NCBI GenBank assembly: GCA_012295275.1 | Contig: CM022679.1 | Coordinates: 21,404,110-21,468,109 of the forward strand | Direction: 5' to 3' | Origin: Chrysomallon squamiferum | Taxonomy: Eukaryota > Mollusca > Gastropoda > Neomphalida > Peltospiridae | Length of the DNA stretch: 64,000 nt | In this document: positions 60,916 through 64,000 of the stretch, piece by piece | How positions within the stretch are numbered: position 1 is the first letter of the stretch | Layout of the letters: every line of letters starts with the position of its first letter | The notes under the pieces: model-generated | Seen by the model: only the letters and a program-made list of their open reading frames with translations | Told to the model about the DNA's origin: nothing | The model's database searches: none | Position numbers and translations under genes: made by a program

Positions 60916-61261
60916 AAAGTACAAAATCCAGAAAATCTGGTTAAACAAAGATGTCTGTAAAAGACATAGAAACACAATTGCCAGACAGAAATCTTCTTTT
61001 TTCCCAGATCTGTTCTTACAAAAGACATGAAAATGACTTGGCAGCATGAAGCAAATCTTCTCTTTCTTCTTCTTCTTTCTCTTTCCGTGCTAATCAGCTT
61101 TGGCGATGCAGACAGGCCTCTCTGTTTTAGACACACAGAATACCAGGAGCTGAGGCTGTCCACTGGCAGAAGTGTACAGTCATTTGTTAGAAAAACATCT
61201 GTTTGTAGAGCGGTTTATCCTGCTATTGTTATTGTCAAAATACGCTTTGTTATATTTTTAT

Positions 61262-61500
61262 GATTTATATGTCTTTACTAAAAATGTTAAAATATACTTT
61301 GTTTTTATTCTGAGATATATTTCTGTACTAAATATTTTAAAATATACTTTGTTATTTTTCTGAGATATATTTCTATACTGAAAATATATAAAATGCACTG
61401 TTATTCTTTTAAAAAATATTTCTGCACAGAAAAATTGTAAATTATACTTTGTTGTTCTTTTAAAATATATTTCTATACTGAAATTTATATCTATATAATT
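61262..61500. repeat. ~60-bp minisatellite, about four diverged copies
   Basis: ATTTCT(G/A)TACTGAAAAT, TTTAAAATATACTTTGTT and (T)nCTGAGATAT recur four times. Confidence 0.8.
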
Positions 61501-61609
61501 TTCAAAATACATACATACATACACACTTTCTCTCTTTATCTCTCTCATTCTCACTTTCTTTCTTATTCTTTCTCATATTACACACATAATTAATCAATTT
61601 CTATTTAAA

Positions 61610-62030
61610 ATACTTTTAATTACACCTGCATATCTGATAACAGGTGCACAAGCCAGGTACGACAGTAGCACATCATACCTGCGTATTTGCTTAGCAAGGC
61701 AGCCGGTTTACCTGTGAGAAAATCAATGGAGCTGCTTAATATGAAAACTGACGCCAGAGTTAATGGAAGTGGCCAGACATTTTTATCTGTCGATACAAAA
61801 TAACACTGATGATCTGGCACACGTCATCAATTAACCAGACATCTTACGAAGACGTCACTGAGATGTTCTGACATGGATATGTCATATAAATTGTGGTTGG
61901 AAATCAGAATAAATCTTTTTTTTTTTAAATCAGTCTGACGTCAGTATGCTGACATGTTAACAACGACATGAAACGAAACCGGTTCTACGAATGACGTAAA
62001 GTGTAACAAGCAGTCTGTCACGTCACAGAA
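61610..62030. other. Non-repetitive, balanced-composition block
   Basis: A stretch of about 420 bases with near-even composition inside an AT-rich intron. It has several TGACGTCA-like half sites (GACGTCACTGAG at 61851, TCTGACGTCAG at 61933, ATGACGTAAAG at 61990, GTCACGTCAC at 62019) and a homeodomain-like TCAATTAACC (61826). No open frame with splice sites. Candidate regulatory element; inference only. Confidence 0.35.
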
Positions 62031-62034
62031 CAAA

Positions 62035-62112
62035 CAGAGTTGACATCAATGCTCAGAGTTGACATCAATGCTCAGAGTTGACATCAATGCTCAGAGGTGA
62101 CATCAATGCTTA
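62035..62112. repeat. 19-bp direct repeat, four copies
   Basis: AGAGTTGACATCAATGCTC is repeated four times, the last copy with two changes. Confidence 0.95.
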
Positions 62113-62199
62113 TAACTGACGTACAGCATTAAACATTTAAGTTATTTCCATGGCAGTTTATAAACATATTATTGTTAACATGCGCTTACAATATCTTGA

Positions 62200-62420
62200 C
62201 AACTTAAAAATTACTCCTGCCATAGTGTTGAAGATTTTTTTTTCTGCAAGAATTTTCAGGATTACTTCTGCAAATATTTTAATATAATGCCTGTCTACAC
62301 TTTAAAAATATTGTTTCTGCTGATATTTTTATGATTTTGTTTTCTCTAAACGTTTTGAGATAATTCCTACCAACATTTTAAAAATATTTCTGCCAATATA
62401 TTCAAGATTATGTCTTCCAG
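62200..62420. repeat. Degenerate ~40-bp repeat
   Basis: TTTCTGC.A..ATTTTTA.GATTA.T-type units recur five to six times with strong drift. Confidence 0.5.
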
Positions 62421-62708
62421 CTTTTTAATATTATTCTGAAATGATAACATTTGAAACATTGCATATGTATATTCCTTATTATCCCTTATTATACCATACA
62501 TTAAGTATAATGTGAATATATTTGATTATATTAAATTTATAACTAAAAGAAGTCAACCATGTGATTTTGTAATGGGCTATAATCAATGCAACATGATGCA
62601 TCATATTCAGTCGATTTAGTTTACTTTTTTTTCTTTCCTTCTCTCTTTCTGTTTTTTATATCTCTGTCCTTCTCTTTCAATATTCATTTATTTATTTATC
62701 TTCTTTAA

Positions 62709-62709
62709 A

Positions 62710-62742
<33 letters not shown>

Positions 62743-62743
62743 C
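62709..62743. repeat. (CA)n microsatellite
   Basis: About 16 CA units. Confidence 0.95.
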
Positions 62744-63034
62744 AGACGAGACATACTTGTGTAAATCTAGTTAAAAGCAAGGATGCATCACTCATCAGAC
62801 ACACTTTCTCATCTGTCCTTTCTTCCAAAAGCAGAAAAGATTAAAATGATCCCATGACAAATACTGTTACAGTCACTGAGCTAGTATTTTTATCTTAATC
62901 TGCCAGCACAACACTGGATCTGGTTTCCTGTCTTTGTTAATAATAAGTATAACATGAGAGATAAACTTTATCTCCTAGTTCTTTACCTGAGTGTACGATG
63001 TTCAAAATCAGGGACAGGTTCTATAACGTTATTC

Positions 63035-63160
63035 ACTTCCACTGTGTTCATTTAGGGATAGATTTTATCTAGCTGTTATGTACAATGTACAGATTTAGGG
63101 ATAGATTTTATCTGCTGGTTCTGTATAATGTACAATATTTGGGATAGATTTTTATCAGGT
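63035..63160. repeat. ~47-bp repeat, two and a half copies
   Basis: TTTAGGGATAGATTTTATCT, then TGTACAATGTACAG, occurs twice plus a partial copy. Confidence 0.9.
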
Positions 63161-63334
63161 ATTTTTCTCTGCCATTGTGAAAACAGCCTGTCAGTTGTAT
63201 AACTGTGAGTGAAATGAAAACAGACACAGTTTACTTTTGTCACAATCCTTGCTAAGCTTTTTGATGGGTCGACTTTTGTACTTGTCCATTTTTATAAACT
63301 GTGACAGGAATAAAAAGTGACAAGATGAGCCTAG

Positions 63335-63337
<3 letters not shown>

Positions 63338-63369
<32 letters not shown>

Positions 63370-63430
63370 AATAAGAAGGGAAAAGGAAAAAGAAAGAAAG
63401 AATAAAATAAAAAATAAAAATAATGGTTTA
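63338..63430. repeat. Poly-A tract and A-rich low complexity
   Basis: A run of about 29 A at 63338-63367 followed by AAAG/AAAAT-rich sequence. The remainder to 64000 is AT-rich and unique, with (CA)n at 63756-63785. Confidence 0.8.
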
Positions 63431-64000
63431 ACTTGAATTTAATAAAAATAAAAAGCAAAGAAAAAGGAAGAAGTCAGACAAATAAATAAATAAACAAAAT
63501 GAATAAATATAATAATATTATGATTATTACTAATTTTGTTAAAATGAGTTTTTTCAAGCTGACAATCTGTAACAAGAATAATTTTAATTAATTTTTATTT
63601 TAAATAAACATCAACAACACAAATAATAATGCAAAAGTTTACAATTTCTGTATATTCAGTATATTTTACAAAATAAACTATTTAAATAGAAAAAATTACA
63701 TTTTCTAGTAGGTATGTTAATATCAGATTATATTTACATATATAATTATATGCAAACACACACGCACAAAACACACACACACACATTTATAGATATCTGA
63801 AAATAATTTGGTTTAAAACAAAATTTAATTAACAAATATTTTGTTAAAACAAAACAACATCAGTCATTACAAACAAAACATGACAAAAATAAAAAGAAGA
63901 AGAAGAAAAAAAGAAAGACATAAATACAAAATAAACAAAAAAACCCAAAATGGAATAAAATAATCATGAACAAAGAATCAGTCCTAATTGACATATTGGT

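Larger units (their letters stand above)
38452..64000 (+). other. Apparent first intron of the PDE11-like gene (continues past the window)
   Basis: Begins at the GTAAGT donor. I scanned for the continuation of GAF-A in phase 0 after an acceptor and saw none. No other gene is supported either. The content is local minisatellites, microsatellites, SINE remnants and some unique blocks, listed separately. If this is one intron it exceeds 25.5 kb. Confidence 0.6.

Noticed and set aside
61027-61263. Signal-peptide-like frame starting MTWQHEANLLFLLLLSLSVLISFGDADRP (first residues only similar to a secreted protein)
   Set aside because: The hydrophobic run comes from CTTCTTCTTTCT low-complexity DNA. 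The rest has no Cys pattern or splice context, and the start lies just beside a SINE head.

Overview
This is AT-rich nuclear DNA from an animal. Coding exons have GT-AG introns with matching phases, there are no bacterial-style operons, and much of the window is tandem repeat: (AAT)n, (GA)n, (GT)n and many local minisatellites. The gene content (a sialic-acid aldolase family member and a PDE11-type phosphodiesterase), together with long (GA)n/(AAT)n tracts and tRNA-derived SINE remnants, suits a lophotrochozoan, most likely a mollusc. That placement is inference; nothing here fixes the species.

Layout. (1) 1-4467 has no supported gene. (2) 4468-6671, minus strand: five coding exons spliced by hand give a 323-residue single-pass membrane protein I do not recognise. 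A possible non-coding first exon and promoter lie near 13.36-13.6 kb. (3) 6.7-21 kb is mostly repeat, including a 39-bp minisatellite with a 255-codon open frame, a pentanucleotide array, and a ~720-bp segment present two to three times that carries a signal-peptide-like mini-exon. (4) 21261-28104, minus strand: an 11-exon, 304-residue N-acetylneuraminate lyase-like protein with altered substrate-binding motifs. (5) 29677-30967, plus strand, divergent from the lyase: a two-exon, 297-residue orphan with acidic/basic decapeptide repeats and a Cys-rich tail. (6) 35308-35612: a short broken coding fragment. (7) 37714-38451, plus strand: the first coding exon of a PDE11-like cyclic-nucleotide phosphodiesterase, ending in a consensus splice donor. 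(8) 38452-64000: apparently the start of its first intron, at least 25.5 kb, a mosaic of unrelated local tandem repeats with SINE remnants and a few non-repetitive blocks.

The genes show no obvious shared pathway. The most interesting cross-gene pattern is that all six long (GA)n/(CT)n tracts inside introns are CU-rich on the transcribed strand. Five of them lie 43-260 nt upstream of the next 3' splice site. Exon structures were derived by eye from splice signals, reading phase and, for the lyase and PDE, fit to known family architecture. No similarity search was possible.
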